Positions 7,867 to 15,809 of a stretch of DNA of 64,000 nt are shown here, in pieces. Every line of letters begins with the position of its first letter. The first letter of the stretch is position 1. This DNA comes from a bacterium HR28. Its GTDB lineage: Bacteria > Chloroflexota > Chloroflexia > Thermomicrobiales > Thermomicrobiaceae. The stretch is taken from assembly GCA_002898255.1 (NCBI GenBank), contig BEIE01000003.1:124001-188000 (forward strand), read 5' to 3'. A program made the position numbers and the translations under genes. The notes under the pieces were generated by a model, which saw nothing but the letters and a program-made list of their open reading frames with translations, was not told the origin of the DNA and searched no databases.

Positions 7867-9917
7867 ACACGTACTGGATGACCAATGAGTAGGCAGCCGG
7901 GTTCATCAGCATCTGCCGGTGCCTGGACGGTGAGTGCACGGTCAAAGAGGAGACAGCGAGAGCCGACAATGGCACAGGCACATCCCCCAGTTGGGGCCGA
8001 GAGCGAAAGTTCTGCAGCGCTACGAAGCGCGCGGCACCAGCCATCTGCAGCGCGGAAGCAGATTGTACCGGTACTATCGACCACGACGAGTGGCCGGCGC
8101 TCACGCCGGAAGGGACCGATCCCACTACGCACGACGGCCGTGAAGACGCGGTAGAATGCGTTTTCAAACTGGAGTTCGACGCAGTGCGACGGAACCCCTA
8201 GGGCTTGTGCCGCCAGTTCCAGGGCCTCGGCGCGACTGATCCGTATCTCGGTAGAACTCGTCGATGGCTCCTGAAAGGCCGTGGCGCGAATACGTGAGGC
8301 CTGCCTTTCCGGTATCGGCTCGACGACGACTTGCACGCTGCGTCGATCTGCACCGAGAGCAACGAGACGGCGCTCGACACGCTCGATGGCAGCGAGGAGC
8401 TCGGATCCGGAACGGATATGCACCTCCTCGATCACATTCAGCGGCGTGGTCGCCGCGCCGATCGAGGCCATGACCTCGGCGTGTTGCGCGATCATGAGGG
8501 GAAGTTGGAGTCTTTGGGCCAGTGCCGGTGCAAGCACACCAGCACCGCCCCCAAGGCCGATCAGTTGTGGCTCCCGCAGCTCATAGTCCTGTATCAGTTC
8601 ACGTGCCAGCGGGACGAGTGTATCGACCGCGCGTACCAAGACTTCCCGTGCAGTCTCGTCCACCGTGCGTCCGAGCAGGTCAGCGAGCGGTTGGAACGCG
8701 GCGCGGGCGCGCTCACGGTCACCAAAGGCGTAGTCGTGCGGCGCGAGCAATCCGAGTGCATTCGCCGCATCCGTCAGTGTTAAAGCGGCAGTTCGCCCGT
8801 TCCGATCGCGGACCACAACGTAATCGGGAGTGTCTCCCGGTTGCGGTGCGATCGTGGTGATCATAAAGGGTGGCTCGAGATCGCTGGTGAAACTGACATA
8901 GGGTAGGCCAGCAATGTGAGCGCTCCGTGGACCAATGCCGATGATTCGGCCCCGCTCGACGCGGATCAGTGAACCGCCGCCGAGCCCTGCGACATGGACG
9001 TCGACAGAGCGCAGGCAGGTTGGGTGTTGCATAATGCGCACGTAGCGCAGCGCTGGGCGGCCATCGCGAATCACGCCCAGGTTCGTACTTGTGCCACCGA
9101 CCTCGACAAAGAGTGCATCGACGGTCGGATGTCCCCGTAGCGCGCCTGCGACACTTGCGGCTGGGCCAGACAGCATGCTTGCTGCTGGAAGTTCAGCAAG
9201 TTGATCGATCGGGGCAACGCTCAGGTCGCCCGTCAAGATCATAGCGGGGGCGAGGATTCCGGCTTCGCGCAATGCCGCGCGTACCCACTGTGTTGTTTCA
9301 CGCATGCGCGGCAGAATACTCGCGTTGATCGCTGCCGTCACCGTACGAACTTCCAGACCATAGAGGCCGGTCAGCTGATGGCCCGCTGTGGCAGGAAGAC
9401 CGAGTTCGCCGGCTATGGCAAGCGCGAGACGCTCCGGCTCTGGGTCTTCGACGGCGTAGGCAGCCGAAATCGCAACGGCACCAACTCCAGATCGGTGCAG
9501 CGTCTCGAGTGTAGCCCGCACCGTGTCAGGGCTAGCTGCCTCGCGATCAAGGTAGGTGTAATGGAGTGTGAGTGTGCGTCCGGGCGCGAGTTCAATCTGT
9601 TCCAGACGCGTGCGCTGTTGTGTCTGCCGCCGCTCAGCGCGTGGGCCGATCGCGAGAATCCCGACCGGTACAACGTCCCCTTCGAGCAGTGCATTGACCG
9701 CTTGGGTTGTGCTGAGCGTGACCACGCGGATCGTTTCCGGCGGGATACCAGCTTGGTCGATCAGCGTCTGCAAGGCCTGGACAGCTCCGGCCGCGACACC
9801 GTGTTTGGCGCGATGCGTGGTTGGGACGGTAACGTGGGTGAGCAGCTCGCCGGTCTCCTGATGGAGCGCAACCGCCTTCGTGAACGTACCGCCGACATCG
9901 ATGCCGATGCGGATCAC
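7863..9917 (-). CDS. Hydantoinase/oxoprolinase family protein (HyuA-like)
   Basis: 684-aa ASKHA-fold protein with the N-terminal phosphate-binding motif IDVGGTFTKAV at 6-16, the ALLEGDVVPVGI segment, the second phosphate loop VEVGGTSTNLGV, and LIGLGGGAGVLAP towards the C-terminus. The family includes ATP-dependent N-methylhydantoinase/5-oxoprolinase A subunits and acetone carboxylase subunits. No HyuB partner is adjacent. Instead it is coupled at both ends (GTGA overlaps) to FTR1 and the small helical protein, an unexpected setting, so its substrate is unknown and a role tied to iron uptake is only an inference. Confidence 0.88.
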   Translation of the reverse strand: MIRIGIDVGGTFTKAVALHQETGELLTHVTVPTTHRAKHGVAAGAVQALQTLIDQAGIPPETIRVVTLSTTQAVNALLEGDVVPVGILAIGPRAERRQTQQRTRLEQIELAPGRTLTLHYTYLDREAASPDTVRATLETLHRSGVGAVAISAAYAVEDPEPERLALAIAGELGLPATAGHQLTGLYGLEVRTVTAAINASILPRMRETTQWVRAALREAGILAPAMILTGDLSVAPIDQLAELPAASMLSGPAASVAGALRGHPTVDALFVEVGGTSTNLGVIRDGRPALRYVRIMQHPTCLRSVDVHVAGLGGGSLIRVERGRIIGIGPRSAHIAGLPYVSFTSDLEPPFMITTIAPQPGDTPDYVVVRDRNGRTAALTLTDAANALGLLAPHDYAFGDRERARAAFQPLADLLGRTVDETAREVLVRAVDTLVPLARELIQDYELREPQLIGLGGGAGVLAPALAQRLQLPLMIAQHAEVMASIGAATTPLNVIEEVHIRSGSELLAAIERVERRLVALGADRRSVQVVVEPIPERQASRIRATAFQEPSTSSTEIRISRAEALELAAQALGVPSHCVELQFENAFYRVFTAVVRSGIGPFRRERRPLVVVDSTGTICFRAADGWCRALRSAAELSLSAPTGGCACAIVGSRCLLFDRALTVQAPADADEPGCLLIGHPVRV

Positions 9918-11185
9918 GCGATCCCCCTCCCTCGATCAGTTGCACTGAGCGCACGTCTTGCTGGTGCTGATCGGTACCAGGACCAACCGGCCCAGCCCCA
10001 CGCGATCAGATAGGCAGCGGCGAGTGTCGCCTGTGTCAGGAGAACCTCTCGGGTCGGATGGAGGCCCATAAGGTCAAGGAGACTGCGATTCAGATTGGGT
10101 AGCTGGATAACTGAGATCGGGAGATAGCCGATCATTTGAAGTTCCCACACAGCGTGACCCAAGATTGCGAGGGACAAGATCATAATGATCAGAATTGCAA
10201 TGGAGAGGAAGGCACGCAAGGGGAGCCGTCTTCCAAGACCGATGATCGCCCATCCCAAGGCCACCAGAACAACCGCAGCCAAGAGGATACCCAGCAGAAC
10301 CCAAAACTCCAGTCGTCGAGCCATGAGCACGAGCGACTGGTACAGCACCGCTGTCTCCGCGCCTTCACGGTAAACGGCGGTGAAGCCCAGGAGCGCGACC
10401 GCTGATGCCTTACCTGTTGCGATCGCCTCCCACGCGTGCCCTCGGAGGTATTCCATCCAACGGCGGGTGTCAATCCGGCGCAATAGCCAGAGGCTGATCG
10501 AGATCATCAGCACCACCGCCAAGAGTGACATTCCAATCTCTAAGAGTTCTCGACCGACCGGAACCACCTGCAGGACCACAACGAGAGCCAGCCAGGTGAA
10601 GAGACTGGCAGGGATCGCAAGAGTGACTCCGATCCAGAGGGGACGGCGAAGACGCGGCTGATGGGTGCCCAAATAGCCAAGCAAGGCGGCGATAACGAGA
10701 ATCGCTTCGATCCCTTCGCGAAACAGAATAGAAAAGGAGGCAAGCCCGACGAAGAGGGGTGCAGCAAGACCAGGACCTCCGACGAGCCGCTCGACCTCCA
10801 CAAGCCCGCTCTCGATGTCCAGGAGAAGCCGTTCGATTTCGGAAGATGGTGCCCCGCGTTCGATGAGTTGCCGCCATTGAGCGAACTTGACTTCCATCGC
10901 GAACGTAAAGTTGGGATCGGCAACTCGGAGTGGGATTTCGACAAGCTCAAAATGGTCAAGGTATGCCTGCCGGGCAAGACGAAGAGCGGGCTCGCGGTCT
11001 CCTGCCTGGTAGGCGTTCTGGCTGTCCTGCATTAATTGGCGAATCGCCGTCAATTCTTGCTGCACGGTGACACTCGGCGAAGGAGATTCGGCGACAGCGC
11101 GCGGTGCGGCGAGCGTAACCAGTACGGTGAGTAGCGTGACGAACCATCCAAGCCTTGCCAATTGGCGCCGCGGAGCGACGGTCAC
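9914..11185 (-). CDS. FTR1-family iron permease with N-terminal extracytoplasmic domain
   Basis: 423 aa. A signal peptide (about 1-32) is followed by an extracytoplasmic helical domain (about 38-135) and a seven-helix FTR1 core carrying both REGxE iron-binding motifs: REGIE at 156-160 and REGAE at 273-277. FTR1/EfeU proteins move ferric iron through the cytoplasmic membrane. The extracytoplasmic domain is homologous to the C-terminal part of the lipoprotein encoded just upstream. GTG start overlaps that gene by four bases. No ferroxidase (EfeB or multicopper oxidase) is in the window, so how iron is oxidised is not shown. Confidence 0.93.
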   Translation of the reverse strand: MTVAPRRQLARLGWFVTLLTVLVTLAAPRAVAESPSPSVTVQQELTAIRQLMQDSQNAYQAGDREPALRLARQAYLDHFELVEIPLRVADPNFTFAMEVKFAQWRQLIERGAPSSEIERLLLDIESGLVEVERLVGGPGLAAPLFVGLASFSILFREGIEAILVIAALLGYLGTHQPRLRRPLWIGVTLAIPASLFTWLALVVVLQVVPVGRELLEIGMSLLAVVLMISISLWLLRRIDTRRWMEYLRGHAWEAIATGKASAVALLGFTAVYREGAETAVLYQSLVLMARRLEFWVLLGILLAAVVLVALGWAIIGLGRRLPLRAFLSIAILIIMILSLAILGHAVWELQMIGYLPISVIQLPNLNRSLLDLMGLHPTREVLLTQATLAAAYLIAWGWAGWSWYRSAPARRALSATDRGRGIA

Positions 11186-12315
11186 CGGAGCACCTCCTCA
11201 ACCTCCTCGAGCGCGCTCTCCACGTTGCGGATGAGCTGCTCGACTTCGCCCGCCGGGCGCCCTGCGCGGATCGCGTCGCGGATCGCCTTGAAGTCCCTTT
11301 CGAGCTGTTCGACGAGTTCGCGATGCCCGCGCTCCAGCAATGCTGGTTCGAGTGCTTCGAACCCCTCCAGGTAAGCGTTGGCCGCTTCTTCGTAGGCTCG
11401 GTCAGTATCGCCGGCGCGGTAGGCCTGTAACGCGGCTGCGAGCATGTCGCGAATCTTGGCGAGCTGCTCTTCGGTTGACGATGTCGCTGAAGCACTGATG
11501 CCGAAGGCATCGCGCAGTTCACTTGCCAGGTGTTGCAGTCGCTCGCGGGCCGTATCAGCTTCGGGAATCTTCGCTCCCGGAGTATCGGAGAACTGTGCGA
11601 AGGTCGTCTGAGCCAGTGCCTCCAGGTCTTCCTGTGCTTCAGTTATTGCACCTTGCCCACTTGCTGGTGCGGTCGAGAGCACGATTGGAAGCTCGCTACG
11701 CAAAACGTGAAAGAATCCCCAGGAGTCCTGAAACTCCTCGACATTCACGATCCGCCCGTTCTCAACACCCTCAGAGAACTCGGTGGCGATAGACTCTGCC
11801 AGAAGCGCCAGTGCTGCAGCACGCGTCACACTTGGTTCTGGAGATTCATCGACGATAGTTCGGATCACATTTTGGACCGCTTGGCGTGCTGTGTCATTTC
11901 GTGATGCGGCGTCATTGGCCTGCTGCTTCGCCGCCTCCAGGTAGTCATCCAGCGCTCCGCGGACGCTGGCGAGGTTACGAGCCGTAAGGGCCGCTTCGAC
12001 GCTAGCCCAGTATTCGGCGGTCGGATGAGCCGCATGCGCTTGGACGAGTGTCCAGTTCCCTCGCTCGAGGTTGGCCCGGCTGGCTTCTAAGTGACCCAGC
12101 ATCTCATAGAGCGTGGCGACGAGCTCGCTTTCATCCTCACGCGAAGTCGCTGTATGACTGAGGTCGGGCGAGGCTGTTGGAGCAGTCGTGACCGGTGACT
12201 GGCTTGCTGGTTGGGTGCTAGGAACTGTCTCGTCGGATGAGATACAAGCCGCGAGAACAAGCGCCAAAATTCCACAAACAAGCATCGACCGAATGGGGAT
12301 CCTTGTCACACCCAC
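11182..12315 (-). CDS. Iron-uptake associated lipoprotein
   Basis: 377 aa with lipobox LAAC (lipidated cysteine near residue 24), a Thr/Ser/Pro-rich linker, then long helical segments. The first folded part contains AHAAHPTAEYW, a His-containing motif reminiscent of the periplasmic domains fused to FTR1 permeases. The C-terminal 95 residues (IRDMLAAALQAYRAGD to EVEEVLR) match the N-terminal domain of the neighbouring permease in sequence and length. First gene of the operon, probably the surface iron-binding partner of FTR1. GTG at 12315 has GAAGG five bases upstream; an ATG at 12285 is a shorter alternative. Confidence 0.8.
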   Translation of the reverse strand: MGVTRIPIRSMLVCGILALVLAACISSDETVPSTQPASQSPVTTAPTASPDLSHTATSREDESELVATLYEMLGHLEASRANLERGNWTLVQAHAAHPTAEYWASVEAALTARNLASVRGALDDYLEAAKQQANDAASRNDTARQAVQNVIRTIVDESPEPSVTRAAALALLAESIATEFSEGVENGRIVNVEEFQDSWGFFHVLRSELPIVLSTAPASGQGAITEAQEDLEALAQTTFAQFSDTPGAKIPEADTARERLQHLASELRDAFGISASATSSTEEQLAKIRDMLAAALQAYRAGDTDRAYEEAANAYLEGFEALEPALLERGHRELVEQLERDFKAIRDAIRAGRPAGEVEQLIRNVESALEEVEEVLR

Positions 12316-12384
12316 GCCTTCGTCCCTTCCTTTGGAACGCGTCCTCTCCGCTCTGCAGTTCCCCGATCCGGTCGCCGGCGACCA

Positions 12385-12408
12385 AATCCGAGTAAATCAC
12401 TCGGGATT
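12385..12408. promoter_or_regulatory. Dyad operator candidate at the FTR1-operon transcription start
   Basis: AATCCGAGT and ACTCGGGATT form an interrupted inverted repeat around AAATC, with one extra G in the right arm. It begins just downstream of the -10 box and covers the predicted transcription start, the place for a repressor. It does not match the classical Fur or DtxR consensus. Confidence 0.5.
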
Positions 12409-12409
12409 C

Positions 12410-12438
12410 ATTCTAGAGAGCGACCAGGGGCATGTCAA
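12410..12438 (-). promoter_or_regulatory. Sigma-70-type promoter of the FTR1 operon
   Basis: Minus-strand -35 TTGACA (12433-12438) and -10 TAGAAT (12410-12415) with 17-base spacing, about 90 bases upstream of the lipoprotein start. Confidence 0.8.
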
Positions 12439-12949
12439 GCACCCTCTGGTGCGACGGAGTTCAGTGCCAGTTGAGGTGTGGCCTTCTGGGTCAGGCGATC
12501 GCGAGTCGTTGGCGCGGATGAGGATGTCTCCATGCAATGACCTTGTGATGCTACTGGCACTTCCTCAGCATCGTTCGGCACGGGGCTGCGGTGGCGAGTG
12601 CTCGAAAGGTATCTGGAGCTCGGCGCATGTGCGTGTGTTTGAAAAGAAGGGTGGGCGAGAAGGACGAGTGGCTGGGCAGGTAGACGCCGTTACGTAACGT
12701 CAACGTCCGCGGCGAGGAGTCTTGGAGCCAACGAGGCTCCCAAGTATTCCGCGTCTGCGTATCCACCTGTCCTCTTCACCGCTTGTGATATGGTGTCGTT
12801 GGCATCACGTGCTTCAGGGCCTCTATCGGGCAATTCACGGTCAGCGGCGTGCGGTCATCCTTCTCAGGACAACGGTTGCAGCGCGCGGAACGTGCCCACG
12901 GGAACGTGCCCACGGCTATCCTCACGCGGTTTTGAACCAGCGCGACGCC
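12439..12949. other. Intergenic stretch between FTR1 promoter and tenA
   Basis: No gene recognised. It holds a 12-base palindrome CGTTACGTAACG at 12688-12699, a stem-loop at about 12720-12743 (CTTGGAGCC/GGCTCCCAAG) without a T-run, and a tandem repeat at its right end. Confidence 0.5.
12887..12914. repeat. 14-base perfect tandem duplication
   Basis: GGAACGTGCCCACG occurs twice back to back (12887-12900 and 12901-12914), 35 bases beyond the end of the tenA operon. Confidence 0.85.
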
Positions 12950-13615
12950 TCAGACCGGCCAGGACTCCATGCGCCAGGCAGCGTCCCAGAACATCCATTC
13001 GTACCGTGACGTGGTCACAAAGTGCGCGCGGACGGCCGCGCGACGTCCCTCGGGGAGATCCGCCGCTGCTTCGTCGGTCACGTCGATGACCGCCCGCACG
13101 ACCTGGGCATACTCCTCGGACGCATAGGTCGCGATCCAGCGCTGATAGAGTGGATTCGGAGAGCCCGCTTTCTCCAGGTGTTTTCCCACTTCCCAGTAGA
13201 TCCAGTAGCACGGCAGGACTGCTCCAAGGAGCTCCTCGAAGGGGCGATCATAGGCAATGCGAAGGAGATACGAGGTGTAGGCTAAGTTTGTGGGCGCATA
13301 TGGAGTTGCAGCGATCTCTTCCGGCGAGAGTCCCCATTCGCGGAAGAAACTGTCATGGAGCGAGCGTTCCACGACCAACGCAACTTTGGCGTGATCCGCA
13401 AAGAGTTCACACCAAGGATCGCGCGGTGACTTGGCTGCTGCGAGAGCCAGACAGCGTGCATAGTCCCGTAAGTACAGGGCGTCTTGAACAACATAATAGC
13501 GAAATGCATCTTCAGGAAGTGTGCCATCCGTCAGGCCGCGAACGAAAGGATGCGCGAGGATGGCTGCGAAGATGTCGGCGATTGAGTTCCAGAGTTCTTC
13601 AGTAAAGCGAGGCAT
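12950..13615 (-). CDS. tenA: TenA-family aminopyrimidine aminohydrolase / thiaminase II (TenA_C type)
   Basis: 221 aa from the ATG at 13615, which has GGAAGGAG upstream. TenA salvages the pyrimidine half of degraded thiamin by hydrolysing aminopyrimidines. The catalytic cysteine aligns with C136 in LPCYWIYWEVG, and conserved YYVVQDALYLRDY and TSRYEWMFWDAAW segments are present. It follows a second TenA gene by 17 bases; both lie behind a TPP riboswitch, so the pair is repressed when thiamin pyrophosphate is plentiful. Confidence 0.92.
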   Translation of the reverse strand: MPRFTEELWNSIADIFAAILAHPFVRGLTDGTLPEDAFRYYVVQDALYLRDYARCLALAAAKSPRDPWCELFADHAKVALVVERSLHDSFFREWGLSPEEIAATPYAPTNLAYTSYLLRIAYDRPFEELLGAVLPCYWIYWEVGKHLEKAGSPNPLYQRWIATYASEEYAQVVRAVIDVTDEAAADLPEGRRAAVRAHFVTTSRYEWMFWDAAWRMESWPV

Positions 13616-13632
13616 CGATGACTCCTTCCCGT

Positions 13633-14280
13633 TCAGATCGGCCATGTCGTGCCGGTATAGACCATGTCCCAAAACAGGTACTCATAGCGTGCTGTAGCGA
13701 GGAAGGCTCGGCGAAGTGCCGGATACTCGGCGCTGCTCGACCAGCGGACAAGCTGTGCTCCGAGCCAATCGACCCACGCGGCGAACTGTGGGCTTGTCCA
13801 GTTCTCGATCCAGCGTGCGTAGGGTTCCGCGAGGCCGAGTGCTTGCCGGACAGTGGACCAGGCGTCGTAGTACGCCTTTTCAGCTCCCCACAGGACCGCG
13901 AGCGTCTCCCCGAGCGAGCCGGTCGCCGCAGTAGCGAGAAGGAAGCTGGTATAACCGAGGCACACCGGAGTAGGCTCGACCTCGAGCTGCAGCCCTCGTT
14001 GACGAGCGTAATCCTCGAAGATGGTGAGTTCGTTGCGGAAGGCAACAGCTGCATCCAGGAGGCCGCGGCGGAGTTCTTCGTCCGGTGCGCGGGCGATGAG
14101 TAGTGCGAGGAAACGCAGACCGTCCTGGACGAACCGGTAGTCTTGCTGCACCCAAAAGTCGAAGCGTTCACGGGGAAGACGACCGGTGGCAAGTTCACGG
14201 AGAAACGGATGTGCTGTCATGGCCTCCCAGATGGGGCGCGCTTCGGTTAAGAGCTCATCGAGGAGGGTGGTGGACATCAT
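13633..14280 (-). CDS. TenA-family protein, TenA_E-like (no active-site cysteine)
   Basis: 215 aa, TenA fold with WVQQDYRFVQDGLRF and TARYEYLFWDMVY matching the same positions in the neighbour. Where the neighbour has the catalytic cysteine this protein has glycine in LWGAEKAYYDAW, the pattern of the TenA_E subgroup, in which catalysis depends on glutamate. Members may act on formylaminopyrimidine or related thiamin breakdown products. First gene behind the riboswitch. Confidence 0.88.
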   Translation of the reverse strand: MMSTTLLDELLTEARPIWEAMTAHPFLRELATGRLPRERFDFWVQQDYRFVQDGLRFLALLIARAPDEELRRGLLDAAVAFRNELTIFEDYARQRGLQLEVEPTPVCLGYTSFLLATAATGSLGETLAVLWGAEKAYYDAWSTVRQALGLAEPYARWIENWTSPQFAAWVDWLGAQLVRWSSSAEYPALRRAFLATARYEYLFWDMVYTGTTWPI

Positions 14281-14345
14281 CTCACCTCCGAACGACCCGT
14301 CTCGAATGGGCTGGCGATTCTGGGTGGGGGTGACTTGCGGAACTG

Positions 14346-14445
14346 CGGCCTCCCTTCGCTGGTATTACCCAGATCAGGTCGTTACCGGTCGGCGGCGGGA
14401 TCCTCAGCCGCCCTCTCAGCCCGGTTCACCCGAGCTCCCGGGGCA
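14346..14445 (-). promoter_or_regulatory. TPP riboswitch (THI element)
   Basis: On the minus strand the conserved parts appear in order: GGGCTGAGAGGG, GATCCCGCCG, CCTGATCTGGGTAATACC and AGCGAAGGGA. It ends about 65 bases before the first TenA gene. No terminator hairpin with a T-run follows, so control at translation initiation is likely. Confidence 0.95.
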
Positions 14446-14458
14446 CGCCATCGCCTCC

Positions 14459-14487
14459 ACGGTAGTCGTGTGACGCCAGCGTGTCAA
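14459..14487 (-). promoter_or_regulatory. Promoter of the TPP riboswitch-tenA operon
   Basis: Minus-strand TTGACA (14482-14487), 17-base spacer, TACCGT (14459-14464). The predicted start is just upstream of the riboswitch. Confidence 0.65.
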
Positions 14488-15014
14488 GGGGCGAATCGAC
14501 CTTTGGAGAGCGAGACTACGACGCTTGTCACCAGGGGTGGCTTGAGTCCGCGCGGACGAGCCTCGCATCAGAGCGGCACGTGAGGAATGCTTGTTCCGTA
14601 CCTAGTCGTGTTGGCGGTTGAGCGTATGTGTTGATCTTGGCTCCCCGGTTCCTTTGACAGCTCGATCTCGGTCTACCGGACAAACCGGAACTCTGATTTC
14701 CCTTCAGTCTTGGCTCGTACCAGGTCCCGGGCGGCCAAGCGAAGGTGGAAAACGAGGCCAGATGAGGGCCGCTTGGCAAGCTTCCTAGGCTGGTATACGC
14801 CGTGATGGCCTTAAGCCTCAGGTATCCAGATGAGTGACGCCGACTGACACAAGTTGCACAAAAGCTGCCGTTGCGTCAGAACGAGCTGCGGACCGCATGA
14901 GTGCTCGAAAGGGCGAGAAAGCAGGGCATAGAGGGCCGGTCGTTATACTAGGAGCAAGCACTGTGCCCAGGAAGCGTTGCTGAGCACAGGGCGGGCACGC
15001 GACAGGGGGGACGC
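14488..15014. other. Intergenic stretch upstream of the nucleotidyltransferase gene
   Basis: No gene recognised. A GCCAAGCG/CGCTTGGC pair with a long loop lies near 14737-14780, and a -10-like TATACT is at about 14945, without a good -35. Confidence 0.4.
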
Positions 15015-15794
15015 ATGAAGGGGGTCGTCCTCGCAGGGGGCTTGGGAACGCGGCTCTATCCATTGACGTTCGCGACGAACAAGCACCTCTTGCCCGTCTA
15101 CGACCAGCCGATGATCTACTACCCGATTCAAACCCTGGTGAAGGCTGGTATTGACGAGATCATGGTAGTAACAGGTGGGCCGCATGCGGGGGACTTTCTC
15201 CGTGTCTTGCGTAACGGGCGCCATCTTGGCGTCCGTCACCTTGAATATGCATACCAGGAAGAAGAACGTGGGATTGCGGACGCCTTGAGTCTTTGTGAGG
15301 AGTTCGCTGACGGTGAGCATATCTGCGTTATTTTAGGCGATAATACGACTGATGCGGATATCCGCCCAGCAGTCGAGAGTTTTACCGGCGGCGCGTTAAT
15401 CTTCCTCGCGCGAGTTCCTGACCCACATCGCTTCGGTTGTCCGGTGTTCGATCCGGATGATCCGACGCGGATCGTTCGGATTGAGGAGAAGCCGAAGGAA
15501 CCGAAGAGCCCGTATGCGGTCACCGGGCTGTACCTTTACGACAGTCGGGTCTTCGATTTCATCCGGGAACTGGAACCCTCGCCGCGCGGTGAGCTCGAGA
15601 TCACCGACGTGAACAATCGTTACCTGGAGCTCGGATTGTTGCGGTGGGTGGAGCTCAAGGGATTCTGGAGCGATGCCGGAACATTTGAGAGCTTGCATCG
15701 CGCCAACCGCTACTGGGCAGAACGACGTGGATACCGCGATCCTGAGACCACCGCGTGTCAGCCGACGCTCGCTGGAGGGCATAGCACACATTGA
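15015..15794 (+). CDS. Sugar-phosphate nucleotidyltransferase (glucose-1-phosphate thymidylyltransferase-like)
   Basis: 259 aa. It would couple dTTP (or UTP) to glucose-1-phosphate for deoxysugar and cell-envelope polysaccharide synthesis. The nucleotide-binding start KGVVLAGGLGTRLYPLT, the KHLLPVYDQPMIYYP segment, ILGDNTTDAD, the FGCPVFDPDD region and EKPKEPKS are all present. It is about 30 residues shorter than RmlA and lacks the RmlA C-terminal allosteric helices. A GGGGGG-type site precedes the ATG. It is followed 15 bases later by argS, with no functional link evident. Confidence 0.88.
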   Translation: MKGVVLAGGLGTRLYPLTFATNKHLLPVYDQPMIYYPIQTLVKAGIDEIMVVTGGPHAGDFLRVLRNGRHLGVRHLEYAYQEEERGIADALSLCEEFADGEHICVILGDNTTDADIRPAVESFTGGALIFLARVPDPHRFGCPVFDPDDPTRIVRIEEKPKEPKSPYAVTGLYLYDSRVFDFIRELEPSPRGELEITDVNNRYLELGLLRWVELKGFWSDAGTFESLHRANRYWAERRGYRDPETTACQPTLAGGHSTH

Positions 15795-15809
15795 CGACAC
15801 GGAGGCACG

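Noticed and set aside
9201-10013. 270-codon plus-strand frame opposite the hydantoinase gene
   Set aside because: Antisense to conserved motifs; composition is random with many Arg, Cys and Trp residues.
12385-12408. Classical Fur or DtxR/IdeR box
   Set aside because: The dyad does not match either consensus; kept only as an unnamed operator candidate.
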